From Diplolepis rosae (lineage: Eukaryota; Arthropoda; Insecta; Hymenoptera; Diplolepididae), in assembly GCA_030998225.1 (NCBI GenBank), contig JAPYXD010000737.1, positions 2,790,001 to 2,854,000 on the forward strand: DNA of 64,000 nt, given 5' to 3'. The notes beneath the pieces are model-generated. The model had not been told where the DNA came from. It ran no database searches and was given only the letters and a program-made list of their open reading frames with translations. Both the position numbers and the translations under genes were made by a program. Each line of letters opens with the position of its first letter. The first letter of the stretch is position 1. This document shows, in pieces, positions 12,020 through 22,548 of this stretch.

Positions 12020-12916
12020 TAGGGATGGGCGATCTCGATTCCATTCTACGGAGATCGATCTTTTTTACTCGATTAATCGGTTGGATTGATATTTTTTTTT
12101 CGATCTTTACGAACGATTCTCCTTTCTTTTTTTCCTGTTTCCTATTTCTATGAACTATTCCTATGAACTGTTTTTTAGTTTAAAAGTGAAATTAAGGGAT
12201 CGACTACGAGAATATCCTTAATGTGATATACAAAGTATATTAATATTATAAACTTTATAATAATACTTCATATTTATGCCAGAAATTTTATCATAAATAA
12301 TACTTTAAGTGATATGCAAAGTTCAAAGTATATTAATATTATGAACTTTATAGTAATAATTCATATTTATGCCAGATATTTTATCATAAATAATACTTTA
12401 AGTGATATGCAAAGTTCAAAGTATATTAATATTTTAAACTTTACAGTAATACTTCATATTTATGCCAGAAATTTTATCATAAATAATACTTTAAGTGATA
12501 TGCAAAGTTCAAAGTATATTAATATTATAAACTTTATAGTAATACTTCATATTTATGTCAGAAACTTTATCACTAATAATACGCATTGCTTTAGAAATTG
12601 TGCAATTTAAAAAAATAAAAAACGTTCCTGATTCGCAAATATAGTGTGTTTTTTAAGCCTAATTTCCTTTTTTATTGATATAAACACTTTTTTATTTTGA
12701 TAATTTAAATTCACAAAATATGCAAGTAACAATTATATCTCCAATTGTTATAAAACATTTTAAAAAAAGGTTATTGTACAGAAATTTATCATTTTCAGAA
12801 AAAGGTATTGATTTTTGAAGATCGATTCAAAAATCGATCTTTTTAACCGATTAATCGATCAAATTGAATCAATAATTTCAGAATCAATTCTTTTTTTTGA
12901 AGATCGCCCATCCCTA
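12020..12916. mobile_element. hAT-type non-autonomous element in copy B'
   Basis: Ends TAGGGATGGGCGATCT and its inverse. The flanks are a perfect 8-bp target duplication, TCTATAAT, at 12012-12019 and 12917-12924. It sits at the same site in the same host element as the copy at 9405-10113, so it inserted before B and B' separated. Confidence 0.9.
12233..12604. repeat. 93-bp tandem repeat, four units
   Basis: Units start at 12233, 12326, 12419 and 12512, each opening AAGTATATTAATATT. Because 93 is a multiple of three, an open frame with a 31-residue period appears at 12314-12610. It is a by-product of the repeat and not a gene. Copy B has only two units. Confidence 0.9.
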
Positions 12917-13056
12917 TCTATAATACCTTAAGTTCAGTCAGTCAGCTTTGTTGATTTTTTTATTCAAAGCGTTTTAAATTTAGTGTAGATTAAATTTTAA
13001 TAAGTTAAAGGCGCTCATGATAAATAAACCACAAAACAATGCACTTTTTCAAAGCA

Positions 13057-13101
13057 TTACGTGTAGCCTGTTTTGCAACCTACAGCAACAAATTTCCGCA
13101 T
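13057..13101 (-). pseudogene. THAP exon remnant in element B'
   Basis: Reverse-strand frame MRKFVAVGCKTGYT then TAA. It matches the remnant at 9220 apart from the last residue and shares the stop. Confidence 0.7.
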
Positions 13102-13483
13102 TTTCACTTAAATTTTTATATCACCGACTGTTAAAACCATTCCAATTTACCTAAAAAGCACACAAAAGCACTTCAGACACCAATTTTTCACAAAAAACGT
13201 TAAATTTCAATGTTATATAATGCTAATCTGTATAAGCTCGGCCTCATGAACAGCCAGCGCCACGGTGGCCAACGGTCAACATCTGTGACATTTTCAACTC
13301 CAGAGATTCCGGGGGCTGCACGATGCCTATAAACCGTGGATGCCGCCATTTTGCACTCAGGGAACACACGTGCCCTCATCGGGAAGTTTCCTAACTAAGT
13401 ACTTGGCAGAACTTCATTTCGTGTTTTGTGAAGTACGGCCATAAGAGATTGGTCTCCTTATATCTAGTCTCCATGGCTTCATA

Positions 13484-13692
13484 GAAGGCTGAGCCGTCAT
13501 CTTTACTTCGGTTGATTACAAAGAATGTTGCGGTAAATTCAAATATAGTATGAAGGGAAAAGTGTAAATATTAAAGAAACAATATGTAATCCATGCTTTT
13601 TTACCGGTATTAGTATTGATAGTATACATAATACTAAACTAATGGAATGAAATTTATTAAATAATACTGAAATATAACTCGGTAATATTTAT
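13484..13692 (+). mobile_element. C-family element, continuation
   Basis: AGAAGGCTGAGCCGTCATC and GGTTGATTACAAAGAATGTT continue the C copy begun at 11007. They match 25290-25500 and the inverse of 19740-19960. The copy is interrupted again near 13693 and resumes at about 14147-14186 (TATGGTATATAATGTTGTAT). Confidence 0.75.
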
Positions 13693-13740
13693 AACATTTT
13701 AAAGAATTTGAAAATCTTTCTGTGGAAAAAATGACGCTTT

Positions 13741-13812
13741 CGACTGCGCTGGGATTCGAGCCCAGGTCTTTCGATTGCCGGTCGACTGCTCTGACCACTG
13801 AGCTACACAGGC
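13741..13812 (-). repeat. tRNA-derived SINE or tRNA pseudogene
   Basis: On the reverse strand, TGTAGCTCAGTGGTCAGAGC is an A-box D-arm and GGGCTCGAATCCC a B-box T-arm. Between them is an imperfect anticodon arm with loop CCGGCAA, which has C instead of the invariant U33. The acceptor stem does not close. A flanking 33-bp motif ending CTTTCTGTGGAAAAAA occurs at 13693-13725 and again at 14033-14065. This favours a SINE or dead tRNA copy over a working tRNA. Confidence 0.65.
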
Positions 13813-13883
13813 GTCCGACATCTCCTTCTCCACAGGAAGATCTCCTTATATCGCCTAGTGGCTCAGCCTTGCGGCTGTAAATG

Positions 13884-14137
13884 ATTTCAAATTAATTAGT
13901 TGAGTTTGAAATTTTTGTCACTGTCTACATTATCGGAGGATCACTAGTCGCGTGTCAGATAGGATACGTTGTCGACAGGTGTCCTCGTAGAAAATTTCAA
14001 ACTCTTATATCGCAAATAATGCAAATAAATTTAATATTTTAAAGAAATTGAAAATCTTTCTGTGGAAAAAAGACTAGTGATCCTCCGATAATGTAGACAG
14101 TGACAAAAATTTCAAACTCAACTAATTAATTTGAAAT
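13884..14137. repeat. inverted repeat M, arms of about 65 bp
   Basis: Arms run from AATTAATTAGTTGAGTTTG to GGAGGATCACTAGTC and back in inverted order, nearly perfect, with about 125 bp between them. A diverged arm recurs at 38180-38243. Confidence 0.8.
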
Positions 14138-14186
14138 ATTTATAACTATGGTATATAATGTTGTATATATTTAATTAGGCATACGT

Positions 14187-15316
14187 TTAAGTTTATTTTT
14201 TATAATTTAATACTGAAGCTCAAACCAATTTAATGATATTAAAGATGAAGTAAATTAGTCATTTTCTCAAATTCACTAAGTTTCATTTTCAGTTTAAGTG
14301 AAACAGGAAATTCAATTTACTTAAGGCTCTATCGGCCTTAAGGAACACATTCTCATCATGACACTTGCGCTTCACGCTCGATTTTCTGTATACATTTCAG
14401 TAACTTTTTAATAAATTACATATTTAGGTGAAAAAAATCGAATTTTTTTAATATTAAAAATCAAAACATAAAATATACATCCTCTCGAGAAATTTCTTAA
14501 TAAGAATGTGTAGACCTCATTTAGGCAAATAATTTTTCATCTAAACTTTTTTTATGTATCTCATATATTTTGTCTAAAAAATGGAACTATTGAATTTTAA
14601 TCGTATTTTTTGGAATTGAAACGAAAAATATATGTTTTTTCATAAACTGTGTAAGACAAAACTTGTAGATCTTTTTGAAACGAACAACTTTGTATTCTTT
14701 CGTTTTTTTCGTATTTCACATATTATTGTTAAAAAATTGAATTTTGGATTTTCAATATTTTTTTTTTTAAATTACAAAGAAAAATATGCATCTTATGAAA
14801 AAATATTACCATTCAAATTTGTTGGTCTTTATGTAGAAAATAATATTGTATCATAACGTTTTTTCGTATCTCGTATAATTTAACTGGAAAATGGAATTTT
14901 GATATTGACTTTTTTCAAGTTTTAATATGCTGTAACATTTCTAACTTTGATTTAATCAAAAAATGTTATAAGGATAATTTGTAGAGATTTATGAGCACTA
15001 TCAAAAACCAGTATTGAAATTTTTGATTTTTTCAAAAACACAAAAGTAGTGCTCAATCCCTCAATTTTGATTGGATGTGGCTGGTTAACGAACTTGTCCT
15101 TACTTTTTCGGCTCCGATAAAGTGTACCAAAGCTTAATTCAATCTGATAATTTTATCGAGAGTTATGCCGCACACGACCTACAGACAGGCAGGCAGACAC
15201 TTTCGTAAAAACCATTTTTTCTGACTCAGGGGGTCACAAAACGTAAGGATTTGATGAAAATTTCTAAAGTAGTTTTGCACATAAAACCAATACCTTCTCA
15301 TCCATGATGAGAATGT
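14187..15316 (+). mobile_element. repeat family J, copy 1
   Basis: Aligns along its length with 39697-40945. The core from 14347 starts ACATTCTCATCATG and ends with the inverse CATGATGAGAATGT at 15303-15316. Internal landmarks are CTTGCGCTTC, TGGATGTGGCTGGTTAACG, GACAGGCAGGCAGACACTTT and CTGACTCAGGGGGTC. No protein domain was recognised, so it is a non-autonomous element or a piece of one. Confidence 0.75.
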
Positions 15317-15324
15317 AAAAAAAT

Positions 15325-16325
15325 TTTCGTGTGATCGATGAACATTGTGGTAAGAAATGATATAAAAGAATTGCGAAAGTTACACTATAAAATTGGTCTA
15401 AATACCTAAATTTGCAAAAAAATGAAACTGTACAAACCAAAAAAATTTTTTTTTGAAATACTAGGGGGAAATCATTAAAGAACTTTACGTGTCGCGGATA
15501 AACATTGTGATAAAAAAAATAAATGAATTATACATATGACACTATAAAACTGGTCTAAATAACTAAAATTTGCAAAAAAAGTGAAAACTGTGCAAGAATA
15601 TATTTTTTATATGAAGATACAAAGAAAAAACATAAAAAGTTTGCACGTGTCACCGATGAACATCGTGGTAAAAATGATGTAAAAGAGTTGTGAGTATAAA
15701 ACTTTACCATAGGTCTAAGTAGTTGAATCTGTAAAAAAATGTCCAAAACAAATTTTTCTATAAAAATACAGATAGAAAACCATAAAAAGTTTGCACCTAT
15801 CACCGATGAACATTGTGGTAAAAGTGATGTAAAAGATTTGTACGTATAAAACTTTAAAATAGGTCTAAATAACTAAATTTGTAAATAAATGTCCAAAAAA
15901 AATTTTTCTATAAAAATACAGAGAGAAAACCATAAAAAGTTTGAACGTATCACCGATGAACATTGTGGTAAGAGTGATGTAAAAGATTTGTAAGTATAAA
16001 ACTTTAAAATAGATCTAAATAACTAAATTTGTAAACAAATGTACAATACATTTTTTCTATAAAAATACAAAGAGAAAAACATAAAAAGTTTGCACGTGTG
16101 ACCGAGAAAAAATTATGGTAAAAGTGATATAGAAGAATTGCGAGTGTGACACTATAATGTTGGTCTAAATAGCTAAATTTTCAAAAAAGTGAAACTGTAC
16201 GAACGAAATATTTCCATAAAATAAATACTAGGGAGAGAACATTAAAGAATTGCACGCGTGACGGATAAACATTTTTGTAAAAACTATATAAATGAATTGT
16301 ACATATGGACTATAAAAAATATAAA
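15325..16325. repeat. satellite-like tandem array, seven units of about 150 bp
   Basis: Units carrying CGATGAACATTGTGGTAA start near 15337, 15496, 15655, 15805, 15955, 16104 and 16262. Periods are 149-159 bp. Each contains ACTATAAAAYTGGTCTAAAT and AACATAAAAAGTTTGCACG. Units 3-5 are the most alike. The array begins right after repeat J ends. Confidence 0.85.
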
Positions 16326-16876
16326 ACGAAGACGAAACTTAAATTTTATCGGTCGGGTATCTGAATTTTCGCGTCTCAAAAATAGGGATGTGTGGAAATG
16401 ATTTGAGTATTTATAAACTTACTAACCTCTATGTGACTTGAAAGTGCATTGGTGGAATTTTTCAGTGAAAAATGGTGGAAATTAAGTTCAAAATTGCTGC
16501 TTTTTCCCTTTCTTTTCTCCTCTTGGTCACAAATTTTCCCATTACACTTTTCTCACAGAGATTTAAAGAAAGACTGAAGTTATGTTATGAAGTATACTTG
16601 TAGAGACATGTTGAAAAAAAAGGGGTTTGGAGGGTAGGGGGTATGGTATCTACGTAGAGTTTTGATTTTATGGAAGGAAACCGAGAGAAAGGAGCAGAGA
16701 AAAAAATTTGGAAATATGCGTGCAAGATGGACGGAGTGTTATGACCATAAGGGTTGGAGACTGTGTAGAAGGTATTCTTGATGATGCACTGGAGGTTTTT
16801 AATATTGTGGGAATTGGTCTGAAAAAAAAATGAGAATAGATTTTTGGAATTTATGAAAATAGCAGAATTGGAATTT
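16326..16876. other. region beyond the Penelope 3' end
   Basis: No domain recognised. On the reverse strand it lies 3' of the Penelope-like GIY-YIG stop codon and may be its 3' untranslated sequence. Confidence 0.4.
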
Positions 16877-18390
16877 TTATGAATTTTTGTTCAAAAGAGG
16901 GAGATAGAAAACAGATAGATTATCTGTGTCGGTTCTCTGATTGTCTGTATGTGGATTGCTAGCAATGTGGGTCATTTCCAAGATCATACGTTTTTTGTAG
17001 TGGTCAGATCTATCGACTATTTTTATACTGTTAAAGTTGAATGTATGATCTTGGTGCCATGCATGTTTGGTGAGAGCGGTCCATTTTTCCAGGGGGTTAT
17101 ACACATCTTTTTTGTGTTGCTGGATTCTGGTTTTTAGGGGGCGTTTTGTCGTGCCTATGTAGGTTGCTGTGCAACCGGAACAAGGAATATTGTAGATGAC
17201 ATCGGCCATATCAAGTTTTGGGACAGTGTCTTTTACCGATTTGAAAAAAAGTGCTAAGTCATTTGTGTTACGAGAAGCAATTTTTATGTTGAACGGTTTA
17301 AGGATGCCTGAAAGTTTTTCGGACAGTCCTTGTACATAAGGCAAAGGTACATATTTGTGTGCATGACCTGTTGAGATTGGTTGTGTTTTGTGTGTGTGAG
17401 TGTGAGAGGATACCTGGCTTGTATAGAGAGATGGTTGGTGGTGTCTGAGTGTTAGTTTTAGGGACTTTATGTGACAGATGTCTAACTCTGATTTTTATGA
17501 CAGAGTGGATAAAATTTGTTGGTTAATTGTTAAGTAATGAAATTGATTTAATTTTTTTGATGTTTTCTGAGTGGAAAGTTTTATGTGATAAAGTGATACC
17601 TCTGTCGACTAGGTTGTTGATGGCATTGATTTTGTAAATGAGTGGATGATGAAAATAAAAGTTGATAATGCGACCTGAATAGACAGGTTTTTGATGCCAG
17701 TTGGTCCTAATGTTTGTTCCTACTCTGATAATTAGAACATCCAAAAAACGAATTGTGTTGTCTAATTCCTCTTCTACTGTAAATTGTATTTTGTGATTGT
17801 AGCTGTTGAAAGAGTTTTTAATTGTGTCAATTTGGTTAGCAGGTACAGCAGTTATGATGTCGTCTACATATCGGAAATAAAAGGGGAGCTGAAATGGAAG
17901 AGTGCTTATACGGTTTATTTCAAGGTCGTCCATCACGATGTCAGCAGCAATGGGAGAAAGAGGTGAATCCATGGGAAAGCCGCATTTTTGTTTATAGGAG
18001 ATATTTTGGAAGTTGGAAGTGGAGTTTGACGAGCAGGTTCTCAGGCCATTCTCAAATTGGTACCAAGGCATATTAACCTTCGGTTGGATTTGGGGCCATC
18101 TTTCTTTGATACCCTTTATTGCTATACCAATTTGGACATTAGTAAAAAGAGAAATTGCGTCCAGGGAAATAATTTTGTAGTTTTGCGGTACTTGGACATT
18201 TTTTATTTTTTCTGTGAATTCGAAACTATTTTTGACTCGTGAAATGGGAGGAGTGATGTTATCAGAGATTATATTATTATAAAAAGATGCCAGGTTGTAA
18301 GTGGGGCTTCCACATAAAGAAACGATAGGTCTGAGTGGGTTGTTTGGTTTGTGGATTTTTGGAAGACCATAGAATTTGGCTGGTAAAGGG
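16877..18390 (-). pseudogene. Penelope-like element, 5'-truncated RT plus GIY-YIG
   Basis: Reverse-strand translation from about 18390 reads KFYGLPKIHKPNNPLRPIVS, then SLDAISLFTNV (RT motif A), GFPMDSPLSPIAADIVM (motif B), YVDDI (motif C) and FLDVLI (motif D). The frame closes at 17523. Downstream, PLPYVQGLSEKLSGIL leads to the GIY-YIG endonuclease VIYNIPCSGCTATYIGTT, and to the family's C-terminal EMTHIASN and LPLLN. A stop and frame change near 17.49 kb separate the two parts. Penelope-like elements copy RNA with this RT and use GIY-YIG for target nicking. The 5' end is cut where it joins C-family sequence at 18398. It is non-functional. Confidence 0.9.
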
Positions 18391-18397
18391 TTGCTTT

Positions 18398-20011
18398 TAC
18401 ATATAATAACTATTTTTAGTATAAATTAATTCGCGTTTCATAATTCAACCCTTATGTACTTGTACATAAACGGTTTTAAAAACTGAATCTTGTTGGCGTA
18501 TTTCATTATACGTTTAAATTGCTCAGGAGTATTTTGGTCGTTTACGAACATTTTAATTTATCAGAAAATAATAAAATTGGAAAAGAAACAAACCCTGAAA
18601 TATAATTAATACTGAATGCAGATATTACGTGAAAATTAAGTATGTACATGCTGTGACTAGTATGTTACTAAATAATAGAATCCAATTCTATAAAGACCTA
18701 AGTAATAATATAGAAGATTACCAGTAAATAGTACAAAACATCAGGTACGAAAGTACTTCACAAGCAGAAAATCACTTAATTAAAAATTACCAGAGTATCA
18801 CAAACAAGAAGTTTTAAATCTCAAACTAAAGTCGTGACTAATTCAACACCTTAATTTTTAAAATACATGCAAAGTAATAAATAATCAATTCTTAAAAGAA
18901 ACAAATCAATAATAATTACAATAATAAACAACATAATAAATAAATAATAAAAAAATAATAAATAAAATCATTGTTTTCTTTTAAGAATTGTTTATTTATT
19001 ACTTTTGCATGTAGTTTAAAAATTAAGGTGTTGAATTAGTCATTACTTTAGTTCGACATTTAAAACTTCTTGTTTCTGATACTCTGGTGATTTTTAATTA
19101 AGTCATATTTGCTGCTTGTGAAGTACTTTCGTACCTGATGTTTTGTACTATTTACTGATAATCTTCTATATTATTACTTAGGTCTTTATAGAATTGGATT
19201 CTATTATTTAGTAACATAATAGTCACAGCATGAACATACTTAATTTTTATGTAATATCTGCATTCAATATTAATTATATTTTAGGGTTTGTTTTTTTCCA
19301 ATTTTATTATTTTCTAATAAATTAAAATGTTCGTAAACGACCAAAATACAATAGTTTATAATTGTTGTATATATTTAAAATTATTTCTATAACTTCTTTC
19401 AGTTGGAGCAACTTATTATTCCTGACCAATTTAAACGTATGATGAAATACGCCAAGAAGATCGAGTAATTCAACATTTTTTAAAACAGAAGGGGATGGAG
19501 CTTTTTTTCAGTTTTTAAAACCGTTTATATACAGGTACATAAGGGTTGAATTATGAAACGCGAATTAATTTATACTAAAAATGGTTATTATATGTGACTA
19601 TTATTAATAGTTCACGTTCAGAACGTGAGATAATTTTTACACTACTGCAAGGTACGTTTTTTGATAAATTTATAATAAATTTATATTTAATTATAGTTAA
19701 GAAATAAATACATATGCCTATTTAAATATATACAACATTATATACCATAATAATAAATATTACCGAGTTATATTTTAGTATTATTCAATACATTTCATTT
19801 TATTAGTTTAATTATGTATACTATCAATACTAATACCGGTAAAAAAGCATGGATTTCATATTGTTTCTTTAATATTTACACTTTTCCCTTTATACTAAAT
19901 TTGAATTTACCGCAACATTCTTTGTAATCAACCTGAGTAAATATGGTGGCTCAGCCTTCAATTGGGCACACGACTCTGCGGACTTTCCCATTGGCATTGT
20001 GCATCCAATCG
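18398..20011. mobile_element. C-family derived inverted pair
   Basis: 18398-18900 and 18970-19600 are inverted copies around a centre near 18935, with GTGTTGAATTAGTC-type and CTTATGTACCTGTATATAAAC-type landmarks. The right arm continues to 20011, where it ends at GGCATTGTGCATCCA, the inner part of the C terminal repeat. The interior matches 25675-26300. The outermost C terminus is missing on both sides. Confidence 0.75.
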
Positions 20012-20554
20012 TTCCCCCACTCTGATGCCCTGCACCGCATCTAGGTTTATAATATCTTTGCAGGCGGGCAGGATAGACCGCGGATCAGAATTTTCTTTTT
20101 TCGATTTTTTATAGTGAAAGTGTGAAAATTTTATCTCTAATAAAAAATGAGCCTTCAAAAATTTCAGTCGTATAAAAACAATATAACGTTTCTAGTCGGA
20201 ATCGATAGAAAAACTTGAGCTATTCTAGCTATTTTGTCTGAAATTATTCTGACAAGAAATCTATCATTTTTATCCGTCTCAAATTTTTCATGGCTCATTC
20301 TATTGGAGTTAAAATTTCCCATAATTCTAACAAAAAAACTCGATAAAAGAGGGTTATGAATGAGAAAAAGCTGAGAATTTAGTCGTTTTGACAGTGTCCA
20401 GCTTTGGTGTCCAAAAAGTTTTTCAAAAAATGTAATACAATAAAATATTATATATATATATATCCCGCTCACGAAGTATCCCGCTTTTGATAGTAGTTTT
20501 TCCAGGCACTATTTGGATCGCCACCAGCTGTATGTATCAGAAAAGAAAATGGCG
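20012..20554. other. unassigned stretch
   Basis: No recognised gene. Contains a TATATATA run near 20451 and two chance reverse frames. Confidence 0.4.
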
Positions 20555-21842
20555 CCCTGTTAGTGTCCTAAGTTGAATTCCTAAGTTAGTTTGCCGAACC
20601 GTCACACGCGGCGCTAATTTTACCATCACTCCCTGAAAATGCGCAGTAATATACGAAAAATTTTTAAAAATATATTATTCAATGCCATAAACAAATAAAA
20701 GAGATCAGACTTTAAATATTAATATTATTTGAAAATTTTTAATTAAATTTTCCCCTTTTTATTCATATTTATCTCGTACAAAAACTATTTTGAAACATTC
20801 AGCTGATATTAATGTTTAAATATTCATATCTCTATTATTCATTTATGGCATGGAATAATAACTTTTTTAAAATTTTTATGTTTAATTGTCTACATATCGC
20901 TGCATTTATATTATTTTTTTAAGGTAAAATTAAGTTGAAGAATGAAGAATTCGGAACAAAGAACGTAGTTGATGAGATTTGTAATTAGTTGGAAATCATT
21001 ATGAATAATTAAAGAAAATAGAACATGAAATAAGGTGAATATTAATTTTATATTTTTAAAATAGTTAACTTACATTAATGAAAAGAGTATAATAAGAGCA
21101 ATTAAATTTTTTTTTCATCTTCAAAACCAAAAGTAGTCTACGTCCGTTTTCATAATCTCTAACAGTCACGAAATGTGAAAGTTGAAATTTTGGGAAACAA
21201 AAAGTTGTAAAAATTCAAAGTACTTTCATATCTAAAAAGCGGATCCTACAAATTGCGAAAATTATTTATTAGAAACAAAATAGAAAATATGTAACTTAGA
21301 AATACATTAAAAGTATTTTTATATTTTTTTAATGAATGATTTCACGAATTTGAATTTTTTAAACTTTGTTTCCCTAAATTAAAACTTTCACAGAATACAG
21401 GTAAAAATAATTACAGTTTCCTTCATATACATCGGATATTTTCCGTAAATCTAACTTTGTGATAGATGAACCAAAATATTGAAAAGTTAATTGCTTTAGG
21501 TGTTATTAAAAACTATGAAATTTGGACATTTATTGCATTATTTTTGTCAATGCTGCACAAAAACACTTCGTTTTTAGGTCACTAAATGCAAAATCCATTA
21601 CCTCTGACGTAATTTCTAGAAATGTAATTTATTTGATCTATTACTCAAAAAATGAGCTTTAAGGACATGTGATACTTGAGAAGACTTTGTTTATGGCATT
21701 GAATAATATATTTAAAAATTTTTTTATTATTAAATTCTTCGTATATTACTGTTCATTTTCAGGGAGTGATGGTACAGTTAGCGCCTCGTGCGACGGTTCG
21801 GCAAACTAACTTAGGAATTCAACTTAGGACACTAACGGGGCC
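20555..21842. mobile_element. DNA element E with about 140-bp terminal inverted repeats
   Basis: The left end GTTAGTGTCCTAAGTTGAAT is matched by the inverse ending ACTTAGGACACTAAC at 21835. The repeat continues inwards through CCGAACCGTC, the GGCGC region, ATCACTCCCTGAAAATG and AAACAAA-type sequence for roughly 140 bp. The 1.0-kb interior has no recognised transposase. Target duplication not determined. Confidence 0.8.
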
Positions 21843-22548
21843 AAGTCAACCTCCGTTTATTCAAAATCACCTTCCTTGAATTCATTTTTCGCTGTTTGCA
21901 GTTTTTCACGTTTGTTGACATTCGTGCAACGCAGTGCGACGAGGACCAAACGATGATATGCGAGGACGGACGCACACTTTGGCGAGCGGGTTGGGGTGCA
22001 GCGGGGCCGACACGTAGCGCCAACAGTTGGCCGCAACTTGTACTACGCCTAAAATAATAATCATAATTCTTCATATTCATCCATTAGAGTTTACAGGGCC
22101 TGCCAGAACGTAGTCAGCTGTGAAAGCTGTCTGTAAACCACGGGTATTCCTTCAACTACTCGATTGCAGCGCTGCCCAAGCGGTCACTTTTGAAACTACT
22201 ACTCGTCACGATAATGGAACATCCCCCACCACGAGAGATGCCAGACCTGTCTATACGACCGTGCTTGTAAGTCACAATGCGCGCCTGAAAATTTTTAGAA
22301 TTTCTAGCGTGTAGTTCACCTCGCGTCGGAGCATTTATGCTTTGGAGAATCGAGATGGGGTCCAAATCATACCCTACCGAAAAAATTATACAATGACGCA
22401 ATTTCATATCCATAATGAAATTGGCATATATTGTTAGAAAGACATTTATGAGGAAAACAAAAGAACTTAAAAGAACAATCGCGAGTATTGCCACAGCTGA
22501 TCATTTTTAGGTGAATTAAGGTTGGCTCTACCGTCCGTGCAGCGTTGA
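21843..22548. other. moderate-GC stretch, no gene recognised
   Basis: Less AT-rich than its surroundings. Reverse frames of 82 and 112 residues occur but overlap each other in different frames and lack domain signatures. It could be old coding or promoter sequence; nothing here decides. Confidence 0.35.

Larger units (their letters stand above)
11236..13317 (-). mobile_element. THAP-type DNA transposon B', inverted copy of B
   Basis: This is a 2082-bp reverse-orientation copy of the element at 9004-10897, alignable nearly end to end. It ends in AGCCCTATGCATC and CCGGGGGCT. The flanks ACACGATGCC (11226-11235) and GCACGATGCC (13318-13327) match at 9 of 10 bases and differ from the flanks of B. 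It therefore looks like a separate insertion event and not one arm of a duplicated palindrome. The THAP start at 13101 (reverse) has the same premature stop as B. It is 188 bp longer than B, explained by two extra 93-bp units inside its hAT. Confidence 0.85.
11094..13475. mobile_element. foldback L, with THAP element B' in its loop
   Basis: Arms at 11094-11225 and 13328-13475 are inverted copies that start CATGGAGACTAGATATAAGG and run inwards to the GCAAAATGGCG / GCCGCCATTTTGC region. The flanks GCTTCATT (11086-11093) and GCTTCATA (13476-13483) look like an 8-bp target duplication with one change. Removing B' leaves a foldback of roughly 300 bp. Confidence 0.75.

Noticed and set aside
12314..12610. 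98-residue open frame with a 31-residue period
   Set aside because: Produced by the 93-bp tandem repeat in a non-coding hAT element; composition is AT-driven.
8994..13327. Single segmental inverted duplication
   Set aside because: Each arm has its own distinct 9-10 bp flanking direct repeat, which fits two insertions better.
13741..13812. Functional tRNA gene
   Set aside because: Loop position 33 is C, the acceptor stem does not close, and the copy is embedded in repeats; treated as SINE or pseudogene.
15337..16262. CRISPR-like array
   Set aside because: Units are contiguous and about 150 bp with no short repeat-spacer structure; this is satellite DNA in a eukaryote.
22156..22494. 112-residue reverse-strand frame with hydrophobic start
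   Set aside because: No family features; overlaps other frames of similar quality; likely chance in moderate-GC DNA.
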